Source of the DNA: Drosophila miranda
Taxonomy: Eukaryota; Arthropoda; Insecta; Diptera; Drosophilidae
Reading direction: 5' to 3'
NCBI RefSeq assembly: GCF_003369915.1
Contig: NC_046677.1
Coordinates: forward strand, 31,576,913 to 31,640,912
DNA: 64,000 nucleotides
Shown here: piece after piece, positions 1-11,500 of the stretch
Position numbering within the stretch: the first letter of the stretch is position 1
Layout: every line of letters begins with the position of its first letter
The notes under the pieces: generated by a model
Told to the model about the DNA's origin: nothing
Database searches by the model: none
Seen by the model: only the letters and a program-made list of their open reading frames with translations
Made by a program: the position numbers and the translations under genes

Positions 1-386
1 AGATGAATGTGAAATCGCTGTCGGCCAATGCCTCCAACGACAACATGAGTGTGGAGCTGCGGATTGCCAAGGCAGCCCTAATCATCTATATGCTGTTCAT
101 CCTGGCCTGGACTCCGTACTCGGTGGTGGCCTTGATCGGTTGCTTTGGGGAGCAACAGCTGATAACGCCCTTCGTCTCCATGCTGCCGTGCCTGGCCGCC
201 AAGTCTGTTTCCTGCCTGGATCCCTGGGTGTATGCCACCAGTCATCCCAAGTTCCGCCTGGAGCTGGAGCGTCGTTTGCCTTGGCTGGGCATTCGGGAGA
301 AGCATGCCGCTTCTGGATCATCTGGGGGTCAGGAGAGTGTGGCCAGTGTCAGTGGCGACACGCTGGCGCTCAGTGTCCAAAACTGA
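1..386 (+). CDS. Rh5: Rhodopsin 5, C-terminal exon (partial at window edge)
   Basis: Blue-sensitive visual pigment (class A GPCR) of the rhabdomeres of R8 photoreceptors; it activates Gq on photon capture. Only the 3' exon is in the window; the frame is open from base 1, and the first in-window Met (base 3) is internal. Seen: third cytoplasmic loop (MNVKSLSANA), TM6 with the WTPYS motif, TM7 with a lysine in LAAKSVSC (residue 67 counted from base 3) that is the retinal Schiff-base site, the DPWVY version of NPxxY, and a Ser-rich tail ending SVQN before TGA. From memory it is almost identical to the D. melanogaster Rh5 tail and clearly different from Rh3, Rh4 and Rh6. The next gene, the WDR81 homologue, faces it on the other strand 8 kb away. 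Confidence 0.93.
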   Translation, partial: MNVKSLSANASNDNMSVELRIAKAALIIYMLFILAWTPYSVVALIGCFGEQQLITPFVSMLPCLAAKSVSCLDPWVYATSHPKFRLELERRLPWLGIREKHAASGSSGGQESVASVSGDTLALSVQN

Positions 387-684
387 TGATACATCGGATA
401 TACATAGCCCCTGAAATGGTAAATGGATTACGAGTTGATTAGTTTAGTTCTAAGTGCGCAACGAACTACAAAAGTTCAAAAAATACAAACCAAAAAAAGT
501 TGGCATTTGAAAAGAATACCTTTAAAGTCCATATGCATGGATCTAGGGCATACAAAAGGTACAAATCAGAAAAAGTTGAGCTGATCTGGGCGAACTTCTT
601 AAGTTCCCAGCAAAGCTAAGTGAGATTTGGTGGCAGACTCTCAATTTCGTTTCGTAGTATGTTGCACCAGCTATTGAAGTTTTA

Positions 685-1218
685 CTACTCCTGATTCGGT
701 GGCGTGATGATGCTATTCTTTATCCTGTCAAGTCTCACCGGGCTTGCCTTAGATACAGCTTTTGTTATATGCGCTCTCTTGTTTTCCTTGTTGTTCGTAT
801 ATTTAATTGACAGTTCCTCCGATAAATGATCCGTATCTATATGACATGTTGCATGTACAAGTTTTCGCTTTCTAGTGTAATCTGAACACTTATCCAGGGT
901 TTTTGTTGGTCTTCCTATTGCTCGTCCTGTGGACGTGGACGGTCCATCATATAGCAAGCTGTTTCCAATTAGCCAGCTTGTGTATTTGCTATTAAACAAT
1001 TCAATCTTACGGTGTGAGATCACCCATTTCTTTTTAATGTTAATATGTGCACAAATAATTTTCTTTCTTGTACTTGTATTTGTATGCTGTTCTGTGCTGT
1101 CCGATACTAAATTTAATTCATTAAGAACAGTTTCCACGAATTCGTTTGAGGTGCTTGAATTTCTAAATATCTCGAAGAACTTTGTATTATTCATTGTCAT
1201 TTTAAAAATTGTATTCAC
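685..1218 (-). mobile_element. 177-codon ORF, probably a transposon-derived protein fragment
   Basis: An uninterrupted ATG-initiated ORF of 177 codons on the strand opposite Rh5. The product is basic and rich in Ser, Thr, Asn and Lys, with no signal peptide or membrane segment. The central part (WVISHRKIELFNSKYTSWLI, then STSTGRAIGRPTKTLDKCSDYTRKRKL) resembles, from memory, a module in many uncharacterised multi-copy arthropod proteins with a GRPxKxF..S.RTKRRK signature. These are usually carried by transposons. The stop after TPPNQE would leave only the N-terminal part of such a protein. No terminal repeats or target-site duplications were identified. It could also be a lineage-specific gene. 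Function unknown. Confidence 0.4.
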
Positions 1219-1847
1219 TAATGTTGGCTTAGACGCAACTGAATCCTTTAAAAGTCAAAATAAGACTATAGAGCTGGGCTAAAAATGAATTCAATATATA
1301 CACATATGTAGGTACCACCCTTTGACATAATAAAAACATTACAAAACCTGCTAAAAAAGACAGGTAATGGTAGAAATACTAGCCTGCATATTCATTCATA
1401 ACCAACAACATAATTGAGGTAGCGCGAAATGGAAAATTATTCTAATATTGAGTGTACCTGAGCATATGGATTCATTAGTACCTACATTTTGAGCAGTTTT
1501 TCAACTTTGACTGGACTTTACAAAAATATTTACCTAAATTTTTCCGAGATTTTTATTGTATTTGTTCCTTGAACTATTTATTACCTAAGTCTAAAAGCCC
1601 TTTCTGCGCTTCGGAGCCGTTTGGCTTCTATACCGATTTACCTGTCACAACCTCGCACAAAAAACGGTCAAAATATGATTTTGTATGGGATTTAAGAGCT
1701 GTGATAGCCGTTTTTGACCGTTTTTGAAGGTTTGATTTTTGAAAGCTCTGGAAAATTCTCTATTAAATGCGTGTATTCATTGTATCCAAAGCGCTAAAAA
1801 AAAATCTCCGACTTTTGCCACCTCTTTTCGTCGAAATCGCCACGCTG
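1219..1847. other. Gene-free AT-rich stretch
   Basis: No ORF with coding character, RNA gene or recognisable element was found. A short poly-purine and AT-rich background precedes the first copy of the dispersed repeat that begins near 1848. Confidence 0.5.
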
Positions 1848-2090
1848 CAGGGTTTCAACTTGGTATCAGGCGAACAGCGTTTGCAGCAGCAAAAACACAG
1901 TATTCAATGAGTGGAAAGAAGTTCTGGTTCTTTGTTGCCTTCAACCAAATTGCGGATCTCCGCATGCAACCACGGGGTTGGAAGCAGTGTTCCTATTCAA
2001 TTTGAATGTTCAACTCGGTACCAATCCGACCAGGGGAACAGCCTCCGTAGAAACAAAATAATTAAAAAGGTGATTGGCATTCATACCCAC
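1848..2090 (+). repeat. Dispersed repeat, copy 1
   Basis: Shares several blocks, in the same order, with copies 2 and 3: GGTATCAGGCGAACAGCGTT, GAAAGAAGTTCTG followed by TTCTTTGTTGCC, GGGGTTG(G/A)AAG, and ATTCAATTTGAATGTTCAACTCGGTACC. The unit itself looks internally duplicated, since the 'TTCAAC..GGTA..AGGCGAACAGC' block occurs twice per copy. Several changes interrupt any frame. The family is not recognised. Given the nearby Helitron remnant, a non-autonomous element or SGM/IS-like obscura-group repeat is possible. Confidence 0.6.
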
Positions 2091-2504
2091 AATGGAAGAT
2101 GGAACCTTCCATAGCAAATGTTTTCATTGCCATCATTGCCGTTCACGGCGGGGAAAGTTGTAAGTAAATATGCAAATAAGAAGAAATAAGGATAATATGA
2201 AAAGCATGGACCACCTAAAAAAAATTATTTTAAATGAATAGAATCTGGTAACCAGATGAACCTTGAAAATTCAATTAATTCTGGACAAAAATCAATTACA
2301 AAGCCAAAAGTATTTTGGTCTGATACATATCCTCTTTGAAAAGTCAATTGTCGATCGGCAATAGCTTCGATACAACTATATAACAGAACATATGTATGCC
2401 CCTCTATTCTTGTGAGTCTGTTCGGTCCGACGGTTTGATTGCAAAAGCAACCAACTGGTTGCTCGATTGACTGCTTCGTTGATTCTGATGCATTCAAACA
2501 AAAA

Positions 2505-2815
2505 ATGCTTGGTTGAAAGCAGCGCGTTTCAATTCATGCTCAACTTGGTGACAGGCGAACAGCGTCTGCAGCAGCGGATCCACCCAATGGTTGAAAGGTA
2601 CTCTGGTACTTTTTTACCTGGCACGGCACCCAACAAATGAAATACGGTCTTCGGCAAACAGTCACGGGGTTGAAAGAAGCGGTGCTATTCAATTCGAATG
2701 TTCAACTCGGTACGAATCCAACTAGGCGAACAGCGTTCCCAGCAGATGATTACAACATTTCAACAGAAACGTTAAATACGTCAGTGGCTGAGAGGGAACG
2801 TTGTGAGACGTGGCA
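2505..2815 (+). repeat. Dispersed repeat, copy 2
   Basis: The longest copy of the family. It begins TGCTTGGTTGAAAGCAGCG, carries the ACAGGCGAACAGCGT block, a second half starting GGGGTTGAAAGAAGCGGTG, the TTCAACTCGGTACGAATCC block, AGGCGAACAGCGTTC and GATTACAACATTT, and ends near GTGGCTGAGAGG. It abuts the DINE-1-like remnant that follows. This suggests either that both belong to one composite element or that one inserted beside the other. Confidence 0.62.
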
Positions 2816-2819
2816 AAGG

Positions 2820-3290
2820 CCGCGGCTCTAATTTATACCCAGTATTCAGTCAGTATACCTCCCCTCCGCCAGAGGACGAGCACTGCTCGAGGAAGAGTGT
2901 GTGAGAAAGAAAGAGACAGAGACACTGCAACTTCATTTATTACTTTTGGCAATCTGGCAGATATTATCTTTTTCTATGATGCTGCGTTTTCTAGCATCTT
3001 CAAAACTGTGGATGCCACCGATTTCCGTCCTTGTTAGGGCGGAGGGGGCAAGGGAAATGCACTTGTAACAGTTTGATAGCACAGGACTGGACTGGATACA
3101 ACATTTCGGTGCTCTAGCTCTTATAGTCTCTGAGAACAAGGCGTCAAACAAGGTGGACGGTCGGACAGACAGCCATGGCTATATCGACTGAAGAATATAT
3201 ATGCTTAATGGGGTCGGGTGGGGGTTCCTTCTGGGTGTTAAACACATCCACTGCCACCACAAATCGAATATATGTACCGCTAACTCTTTG
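2820..3290 (-). mobile_element. DINE-1/INE-1-type non-autonomous Helitron remnant
   Basis: Read on the minus strand this stretch follows the DINE-1 (INE-1, mini-me) sequence I remember from D. pseudoobscura. It has, in order, GATTTGTGGTGGCAGTGGAT, a CCCAGAAGGAA block, CCCCATTAAGCATATATATT, an AGTCGAT..AGCCATG block followed by GTCTGTCCGACCGTCC, ACTATAAGAGCTAGAGCACC, a Pro-codon-like CCCCCTCCGCCC tract, CGGTGGCATCCACAGTTTTG, and a terminal ATACTGGGTATAAATT. It has no coding capacity and is decayed. Ends are approximate. Elements of this class are usually inert and spread by a Helitron replicase supplied in trans. Confidence 0.75.
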
Positions 3291-3360
3291 AGTATGTTCA
3301 TGTGAAGACATGTCCACAGCTAATGATTGCAACATTTCATACTTTAATGGATACAAAAAT

Positions 3361-3400
3361 AAATATATATACATATGTATGTATATGTATGTATGTATCA
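3361..3400 (+). repeat. TATG/TACATATG microsatellite
   Basis: Imperfect alternating ATATATACATATGTATGT units. Similar tracts recur throughout the window (about 8165-8210, 21300-21340, 21500-21535, 24330-24350, 24470-24490, 38745-38800, 39541-39590, 40600-40630). They are the usual AT-rich simple repeats of Drosophila intergenic DNA. Confidence 0.8.
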
Positions 3401-3820
3401 ATGCAATTTTTGCATGGCAACGACAATATCCATATTTATAGAGATTACGGCTGCATTTGTGTGGTTCATAATTCATATCTGACTCATCAGACCAATCCAT
3501 TGGTTCAGTATCAGCCCTGAAATTTTCATTTCTATTAATTCCCTTATATTACTGCTTTTTTAGTGAAATGCGGAGGTGCAAGTCTTTGTCTATGTACAAA
3601 TACTATTTACTGAAATTGAGTAGCCCCTCGAGTTCGACGAGGCAATAGCGCAATTCAATACTATATTTCCCAATGCATTAGTGATTGTTGCTCGTTTTTT
3701 ATTGTTCATATATAGGGAGGAGAATAGCCAGGCAGCAACGAATCGAAACTCAGGCAGAGCAAATCGGGAAACACTACTCGAACATTTTCAGGGGGCCCGG
3801 CCTGAATAGGTGGAATAGGT

Positions 3821-3992
3821 GGTTGAAAGAAGTTCTGCTTCTTTGTTGCCCGCGCACATCCAACCAAAATCCTTGGCTGAAAGCAGCGTTTCAATTCAGC
3901 GAATGTTCCACTCGGTATCAGGCGAACAGCGTTCGCAGCACATGATTACAACATTTTGACTCAAAAGTTGAGAGCGTGATTGGCTGAGAAGG
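3821..3992 (+). repeat. Dispersed repeat, copy 3
   Basis: Third copy of the family seen at 1848 and 2505. It begins GGTTGAAAGAAGTTCTGCTT, then TTTGTTGCC, CTTGGCTGAAAGCAGCGTTT, GAATGTTCCACTCGGTATC, AGGCGAACAGCGTTCGCAGC, GATTACAACATTTTG and a terminal GATTGGCTGAGAAGG. Copies 2 and 3 share the same 3' end, which helps define the true right border of the unit. Confidence 0.6.
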
Positions 3993-6900
3993 TGATTGGT
4001 GTGCGACTGTGTGGGTGAGGGCGGGGGGCATCATCGAATCCAATGCGAGTATAGAAACATTGTTGCAGCCGAACCGGGGCGAATGAGTCCCATAGACAAA
4101 GTACAGTTGTGTGTTTGGGGCTGGCTGTGGTGTGTGTTGTGTGGTGAGTGGTGTGTCGTATGTGATGCGAGTGGTGGTTGGGTGGCAGTGGCCGTGTGGG
4201 GCTTCTTCTTGCTCTTTAAGAAACAACAAACATTTTTACTAGGCCTCCATGAGATTTAGCAGCATGCCAGCGACAGAGCGAGCGATTAGATTTTCAATGA
4301 AAACTCAATAGAAATGTTGTTAGAAGCGTCAGCAACAGGTGCGAGCGAGATGAATATACACAGATGGGGATGGTCTAGACGGGTGCGCGTGTGTGTGAGT
4401 TTGTGTAGGGATTAGAGAGATAGAGAGATGTACTGTCTTTCAATTGATTTGAATGCGAGTGCGAGTGAGTGCGCCCATTTCCCCACTCTTCGGATAATCC
4501 AATTTGTTTACTGAACACTGACGCGCAGAAGAAGAAGTGGCCGCATTCGTTTGTTTGCACCATTTTCTGTGTCGTTTTCGACATTCCTCTTATTGTGTGC
4601 GGAGCGACTTGTTGCATGTAATAATAATAATAACGAACGAAACGGTATCTCGTAGCTGTTTAGTGGATGATTAAACTGAATTTAATCGTTTGCGAACAGG
4701 CGCACAGCGCCGGCCAGTCCCGCGTTCGGCCATTATTGCTGCATTGCGTTTCTCGAAATGAAATCCATACGATTTTAAATTGCCTCTTGCCTACAGAATG
4801 GGCGCAACACATCATAGAGCTGTCCCGCTCACACACTCGTTTGTCTGGTGACGTCAGCATGTTGAATCCCGTTAGCGAATTTGCCATGCACTTTTCGGTT
4901 AGAATTGTTCTAAAACGAGAGCATGGAGTATTACGACTCTTTTAGCATTTATTCCATTGGACAGATGTAAATATAATATATTTCCTCTGTCACACCTTGT
5001 CCCTTAAAATTATATCATGTAATAATTACCAATATCTTTACTCCTTAAATTTGGAAGACTGTTTTCTGTTTTCCTTTCCTGCAATGTTTCCCCGTTAAAT
5101 GTTAATTTTAATGTGTTGTGCTATTACATATTTCGATTATTATGCACTGGAACTACTCCAGTTTGAATAGAACATGAAAGGATATTAACATTAATGACTG
5201 ATGAATGAGCTCTAGCAATTATCAGTATCTTAGAATGGAGAATATTCTGTTTTATCCAACTAGCCAATTGGCAACCCGGACTAAAACTAATAAATAGTAT
5301 ATCCATCTCACTTGCTCTCGTAGAGACTGACGCCTGAAGAATGAACCGAAAGTACCTCTCTCAGCGTTAATCGTCTTGCTATGATTTTGGCAATCCTAAT
5401 AATGCCATTTCATGGGGTGGGCGCCTGTTAACTAGCAGCAGGCATTCAGCATTAACATGTCGCAAAAATCAATAACAGATGACGAAAACAAAACTATGCG
5501 GCGCCAAAAAAACACACACCCTGCCGCACAGCTTATTTCTTCTGTGGCTCTGTTACCATTTGAACGTTAAAAATTCGATTTTATAGAGTTCCAGCAACGC
5601 CCACAAAACCTAAAGCCAACGACGTCTACCAGCAGCGACATCCAAAAAAAACGAACAGCGACCTGTGGAAGAGAGAGGCGTGTTGTTTACTGCTAATTAT
5701 ACAAATACAAACACCAATGGCGGCCTTTCGAGAAGATGATGACGGTGTGTTGGTTGGGGTCTGAGTTCTGCGGCCTGGGGGCCTGGGGCACCTGGGGAGT
5801 TGGGGAGTTGGTGTTCGCGTTCGCTTTGGCTTGACTTTAGTGGTAACAGTGTGTGGGTTGAACGCTAACAGTACAGCAGCTACGCATTCTGCGCGCCTCT
5901 TAGTTATTATGTCAGATCTGCAATGTGCGACTATAAAATACGTATGCGGCCGGCGAGAATTTATTGACTCGTCGCCCCCGGCTGTGGGTGTGAGTTATAA
6001 AATTGATGGCATAAACTGTCTCTCTTGAATTTATAAACATGGGGCTCTCTATCGTCTCGATGCATTTGCATTTCCTGTTCGCCTATTCCGGTTTTTCGAG
6101 TGTATGGTAACATTTTGTAGACATTTTCATGCGCGTTTGCACTGCTGCCACATTGCCAACACCAGACCAGGGTCCATGGATGGATCAGGGGAATGGAAAG
6201 GTGGCTTCTATACTCAGCCGCTCTCTCGCGCGTTCACGATTTGCATTTTCTGATCGCCTGGTTGGATTTTTCGGATGTATGTTGGTAACATTTTGTGGTC
6301 CTCAAAAGTGTTTGCTATGGCAACGCTCCTCGTGCCGTCTCCCTCGCTCTCGCTGGCATGTCGCGAATGTTAAGCGGCTGAATGTAAAAAAAAACTCACA
6401 CCACACACGGACGGACCGCATTCTTTTCGAAATATTTGGAATGGCAGCATGCTTGCATGTGTGTGTGGGAGGAGCGTGGGGTGGGCGCGCTGGGAAGCTA
6501 GGGTTGTCAGACCACCTGTTGTGATCGTCGGCAGTCCGGTGGCCGCCACCAAAACCGCACTCTGACAACCCTGGACAACCATTGCGCTCACAACTGACAA
6601 GCATTCCGAGCATAACAATGCCGTCTGCTTTTTACGCTGCTTGCCTGTTCGGGCAACTAAGTGAAATTTCATGCAATACAATTCTCGGAAATTTCGAATT
6701 CCCCACATATTTTCATGTCGTGTCTGGCATTTTTGTTATTCGTTCACCGCGCATCGTGATCATGATGTTAGCGTCAGTGGGCTTTTGATGAGTGTATGTC
6801 TGTCAGCTGCAATGAGGAGCTTGAATGTTGGGGAAGGTCAGACTGTGGGAATTCTGAATTGGGGAAAGGAATTCAAGGAGGAGAAGAAGAACCTTAACGG

Positions 6901-8541
6901 GAAAAATGTAAAGGAAATTTTAAAAACAACCTGTTGCTATTTATTTTGTTTGGTGAATGTTTATGAATGAAAGCGGATGGCTATTATCAACCCTAATGAC
7001 GTTTGATGTAAATGGTAATTTAATATGATAATGTACAATAAGTAGAGAGTTTCAAAAGGAATTAAGTGTTTCTTAAGAAGATTAAGGAGAAAACCTAACA
7101 AAATAGGCCTGAAACCCAGTTATTTGATTAGAAAAAGTAGAATTTCGAATGCGGAAAGAATTACAATTTGGATAAGATTTAAACCAATTTAAACAAAAAA
7201 GAAAATATTAAAAAAAAATCTAACAAATTTTAACTCACATTATTTTAGGTCCGGTGCCTCCGTTACTTACTTCCTTTTAGATGCGAGTAAATTCAACGTA
7301 TATTTGTCGTACATTTCCAACAGGTCCAACTAGTTTGATTCGGTGGAGAATACTCACATCACCCCTCCACGCATTCAGAGTTTACGCACTACATCCACAG
7401 TGCGATATAAAGACGACTCGACTCCTTAAAGTCAAGGTGACAGCCTAAGCAAAGCATCGCATCGGATCCCAGTGCAGTGCGGAGCACACTCCAATCCCGA
7501 ACTGGGTGGAAGTGGGGGCCCCTGCTGGAGTTAGACGCACTATTGTCCTCTGTAAATCCTCATTGTAACAAGCGCCCAGAATCATTGTCTTACGCATACG
7601 TCGACGACCTGACTCCAGAAACTCGGAAATTGCAGCCGACAATAACAACAGCAGCAACAAAAAAAATTCCAATGCAAAAAAGTTGCCATAAAAAGGCGAC
7701 AGCATGCCCACATCTCCACATCGTTGTCGGGGCATCGCCCAAAAATAAATGCAACGCGTTCGAACGGACGATCTCCCATATAGTATACGTCCTCTACGCA
7801 TACTACCAGACGGCCCTCTCCTCTATCCCTCTCGCTCTCTGCTTCTCCACACAGCCTCAGAGATCTCGGCATCGTCGGTTGCAACGTCCGCTGCTGCTGC
7901 TCCCGTCAGTTCATTGGCCCAATCCAAGGCAATGTGCAAAAGGAAATCAAGAAAAAAAGCAAGGCATTAAAATCGAGGGAGCAAATCATTCTGATCGCGT
8001 CCCGTAAACTGGTTTCAGGGCAGACCTCCAGTCAGTGGAGATCGAAAGTTGGTGCTGAAAATTACATACATATCGAATCGAGTAGATTTGGGTATATTTC
8101 TATATAAATACATTTTACCTCTTTCCAGCTTAAATAAATATTTTTAAATACATATTTATATATTGTTTTGTACGTACTAATGGAGAGTACATACATATGT
8201 ATGTACTCAAGGGCATATCTGGAATGCTCACATTTTATAATCGTGAATGTTCATAATTTGGATAATTTTAGAACAATTTCTTTATGTTATAAGGACACGC
8301 CTCAAAAGCCTACACTGACCAGACTGACCGACTGACTGAATTGTGCGAGAACTCTAAAACATATCGTATTGTAGGAAATTCCTTCAGTTTATAGCAAACA
8401 TCTATAGACAGTCAGTGGAAATTGAAACGTGTCTTGCGTTAAAGTAATATTTGGTGCCATTGAGTATATAGAGAGAGTAAACTAAATATTTATAGTGTAG
8501 TATAATGTCATAATATTGTACAAGCATTGCTTCCGCTGAGG
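3993..8541. other. Long gene-free interval between Rh5 and the WDR81 homologue
   Basis: No supported gene. It holds a GT-rich low-complexity tract (about 4095-4180), the direct-repeat pair at 6058-6296, and around 7620-7700 an AACAACAGCAGCAAC-type tract of the sort common in Drosophila untranslated leaders. ORFs here of up to 176 codons (7477-8007) overlap on both strands, start at non-ATG codons or lack coding character. The last few hundred bases (about 8000-8541) are probably the 3' untranslated region of the minus-strand WDR81 homologue. Rh5 regulatory DNA would lie at the other end of that gene, outside the window. Confidence 0.45.
6058..6296 (+). repeat. Direct repeat pair of about 55 bp
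   Basis: The stretch from about 6066 (TTTGCATTTCCTGTTCGCCT, ..GGTTTTTCGAGTGTATGGTA, ACATTTTGTAG) is repeated from about 6240 (TTTGCATTTTCTGATCGCCT, ..GGATTTTTCGGATGTATGTT, GGTAACATTTTGTGG) in the same orientation, about 175 bp apart, with roughly 80% identity by eye. Either a local duplication or two copies of a short dispersed element. Confidence 0.6.
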
Positions 8542-11500
8542 CTAGCAGAGCAGGGCAATGTTTCCGCTTTCGTTGCCAGCGAGAAAGGCCCGATTCAATG
8601 GCAACACAGCCAGGGAGGTGAGGACGCCACGGAAAGTTTCCGAACGGAGTTTTGTTATCGTGTTGAAGGCATGCGAGTCGGCCACATCTGCATAGACACC
8701 CACACGATTGCCGGTGGTGGCATACACCAGGGCAGGACCCACACTCTGCAGAAAGTGAGCGGGTTCCGGTGGTGGTCTATAGGAAAGATATCTCTGATTA
8801 GTTGCAAATTTCGCTACAATAATATTTATGAAACTCACTTGAGCTGATAGTGCATGATCCCATCCAGAGCATGCCACACGGCCAGGCTATGATCCAGGGC
8901 GGAGCTGACCAAAAACTGATCACTTGGCGCCGTCAGCTGGAGCAGGTCGCATTCCATGGGTCGCCAGGAGTTCAGAACCATGCCGGTTCTCGTGTCCAGC
9001 ATCACAATACCGCCAGAAGAGAGGCCAGCGGCCAGCCAATTGCCCGAGGGAGCAACGGCCAGGCAGCGAACGGTCGCATTGGGCAGGGCCGGGTGACAGA
9101 CGCGCCACTCGTTGACGTACTCCATGGATCTAGCATCGATCACCTTTACCGTGGACTCGGCTGTCCCCGCAATCACCAGAGGGGAGTGGGAGGGCAGGCA
9201 CTTGACCACGGTCACGGCGCTGTGTCGGGGAGCGTCCAAGATTCCAAGAGGTCGTCCCATGAACGGATCCCATAGATGCACTCCCGAGTCACAGGACACC
9301 ACGAAGCGCAGCGACTCCAGGAAGCTCAGCGAGTGTATGGACTTCTTGTGGGCCGAGTAGGTAAACTGGCAGGCGGTGGTCTTCCTGCCGTCTCCCTCGC
9401 TGCGCAGCGACCACAACTTCACCGTCTTATCCTTGGAGGCAGACACGAAACTGTTCTCGTTGTCCATGGCGTAGATGGCCCGCACAGAATTTGTGTGTCC
9501 GACGAACGATTGCAGGCGGATCTGCTTTAGGTTCAGGGCCTGATTGTCCTTCTCTCTGCGTGTTGTCTCGTGCCGCCAGTAGGCCAACCAGTTGCCCTTG
9601 AGATGGCGACTGCTGGGAAGCTGATCCAACTTGTAGGCCACCATGTCGAGGAGTTCCATGCTACTTCTGACCACCTGGAGGCGATTTCCAACGATCTGGG
9701 TGCCAAAACTGTTGGCAGCCAGCTCGCAGGAAGTGTCTACGGTGTCCTCGTCTTGTCCGGGTATCACACTGGAAGCCAGATTAGTTTTTCTCTGGCCGCC
9801 GCCACTTGGTTGCTCGTGCTCGTGGCACAGGGTCAGCACAAACTCCAGATTGGTGAGCGTCCTCTGCATGATGGCTTCGCCCAGGAAGCGCAGGAACGCC
9901 AGGTAGGCGGTGTGCGCCAGTTCCGGACCAAAAACATCCCTCAACTCCTCCAGGGCACGCTCCCGCTGAGTAGCACCGCCCACCAGGGACAGATGTGCCA
10001 AGTCGCAGCCGAACTCGTTGGGCAGACCAAAAGCCTTGTTGAATATAAGAAAGAAGGGGCAGAGCAGCGACTGGCAGAGATGTTCGCGCGTCATATCCGA
10101 TCCCAGGCGCACACTCAATGCGTAGATGGCATCCAGGAACTTCCGTGCCAGCAGCGAACGACCCAGATAGCCGCTCGGCATCAGGAGATTGGTGGAGCTA
10201 AGCAGCCGCAGAATGGGCAGTAGGATGGCGTCCAGCAGTATGTGCTGCAGATGTTCCATTATACTCGAATCCGTCAGACAGGGCACCATGAACTTGAGCA
10301 GCTGTAGCGAACTAATGATGGCCCCCTCCAGGCTGCCAGTGATTCGCTTGGAGCACAGGCCAATCAGCTCACTGATGTGCGGGAAATACTGCAGCAGGAG
10401 AAAGTTTTCCCCATAGAGAGCTGGAAGATACAGACATACATGCATATGTGATTGTGAGGAGGGTTTCAGTGGAGCCCTGCATGAACAGGCAACCGAATCG
10501 ATTCGCTTCTTGTTTCAGCTTACTCGTTACTTTTTTAGTGATTCGGGCTGATCCGAATCTGACTGAAGGAAGGATTCGTAATGATGGAAAGCATTAAAGA
10601 GGCTTGAGTATAGCTGGAGTACTGTGGATTGGACTCATGCAGGGCTCTTGTTTCTAGAGATGACATGACATTCTTTAATGTGGCACACTCACCAGCTATG
10701 GACATCAGGCACTCCAGTACTCGGCCCGCACTCCTATCCCCCACAACGCGTGCATTGGCAATGCTAAAAAAGTTCAGGTTTGCCGCTTCAGGGGAAGAAC
10801 TAAGGCCATCATCATCCAACTCCGGCAGGAGGTTCTCCTGCCCCACATAGCACAGGGAGAGCAGTTTCAATAGGTTCCTGGTTATGTGCCGAGATGTGAG
10901 CACCGGACCCAGTCGATGCGACAGCCACACTAGACTCTCGGCACTCATCTCGCTAATGCGATTGTTCTGCAGGGCCTTCGCCTCGGACATCCTCGATATA
11001 ACCGAAGCCTGTAAGGAGTCTGATCCCTCCGCCTCCCCTCCGCTTGCCGCTGCTGGCTGTGTTGCCTCCTGCTGAACTGCCTGAGTGATCATCTCGAAGC
11101 TGTCCACGCTCTTTCGCGAGCCAATGTCGCAGTCGATGGCGCTCAGCTGGAAGCTGCGTCGAATCCCTATCGTGGGATTGGGTATTTCAATGGTGGGAGA
11201 ACGCGGTCCCAGGACGGGTGGGGGGGCCAGAATTGGTGGTGTTTGACCCTCTCGTAGGGAGAGTTTGTCCGGCGAGAGTTTGGCTCCGTAGATGAGCTCG
11301 TTAATGACCTGTTTGTCGGGTGATCCGCCACCATCCGACTCGCGCGCCTCCTCCGCACTGGTGGCGGTGGCCGGGCGCATGTCAAACGAATCGATGGATT
11401 TGCTTTCCTGACTGGATATTCTATCCTGATCCTCCTCGAACGTAAAGAGCTCTTCGATGTCTGGCTTGGAGGCTTCTGCCTCCGCTGCTGGCGGTGGCGG

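Noticed and set aside
929-1282. 117-codon plus-strand ORF overlapping the transposon-like ORF
   Set aside because: It is the shadow of the minus-strand 177-codon frame, which has the recognisable motif; the plus-strand product has none.
6129-6524. 131-codon plus-strand ORF, with long minus-strand ORFs over the same stretch
   Set aside because: Low-complexity and GC-rich DNA keeps several frames open on both strands. No homology or conserved motif was recognised.
7477-8007. 176-codon plus-strand ORF
   Set aside because: It starts at a non-ATG codon, shares its stretch with long ORFs in other frames, has biased composition from CAG/AAC tracts, and shows no family motif.
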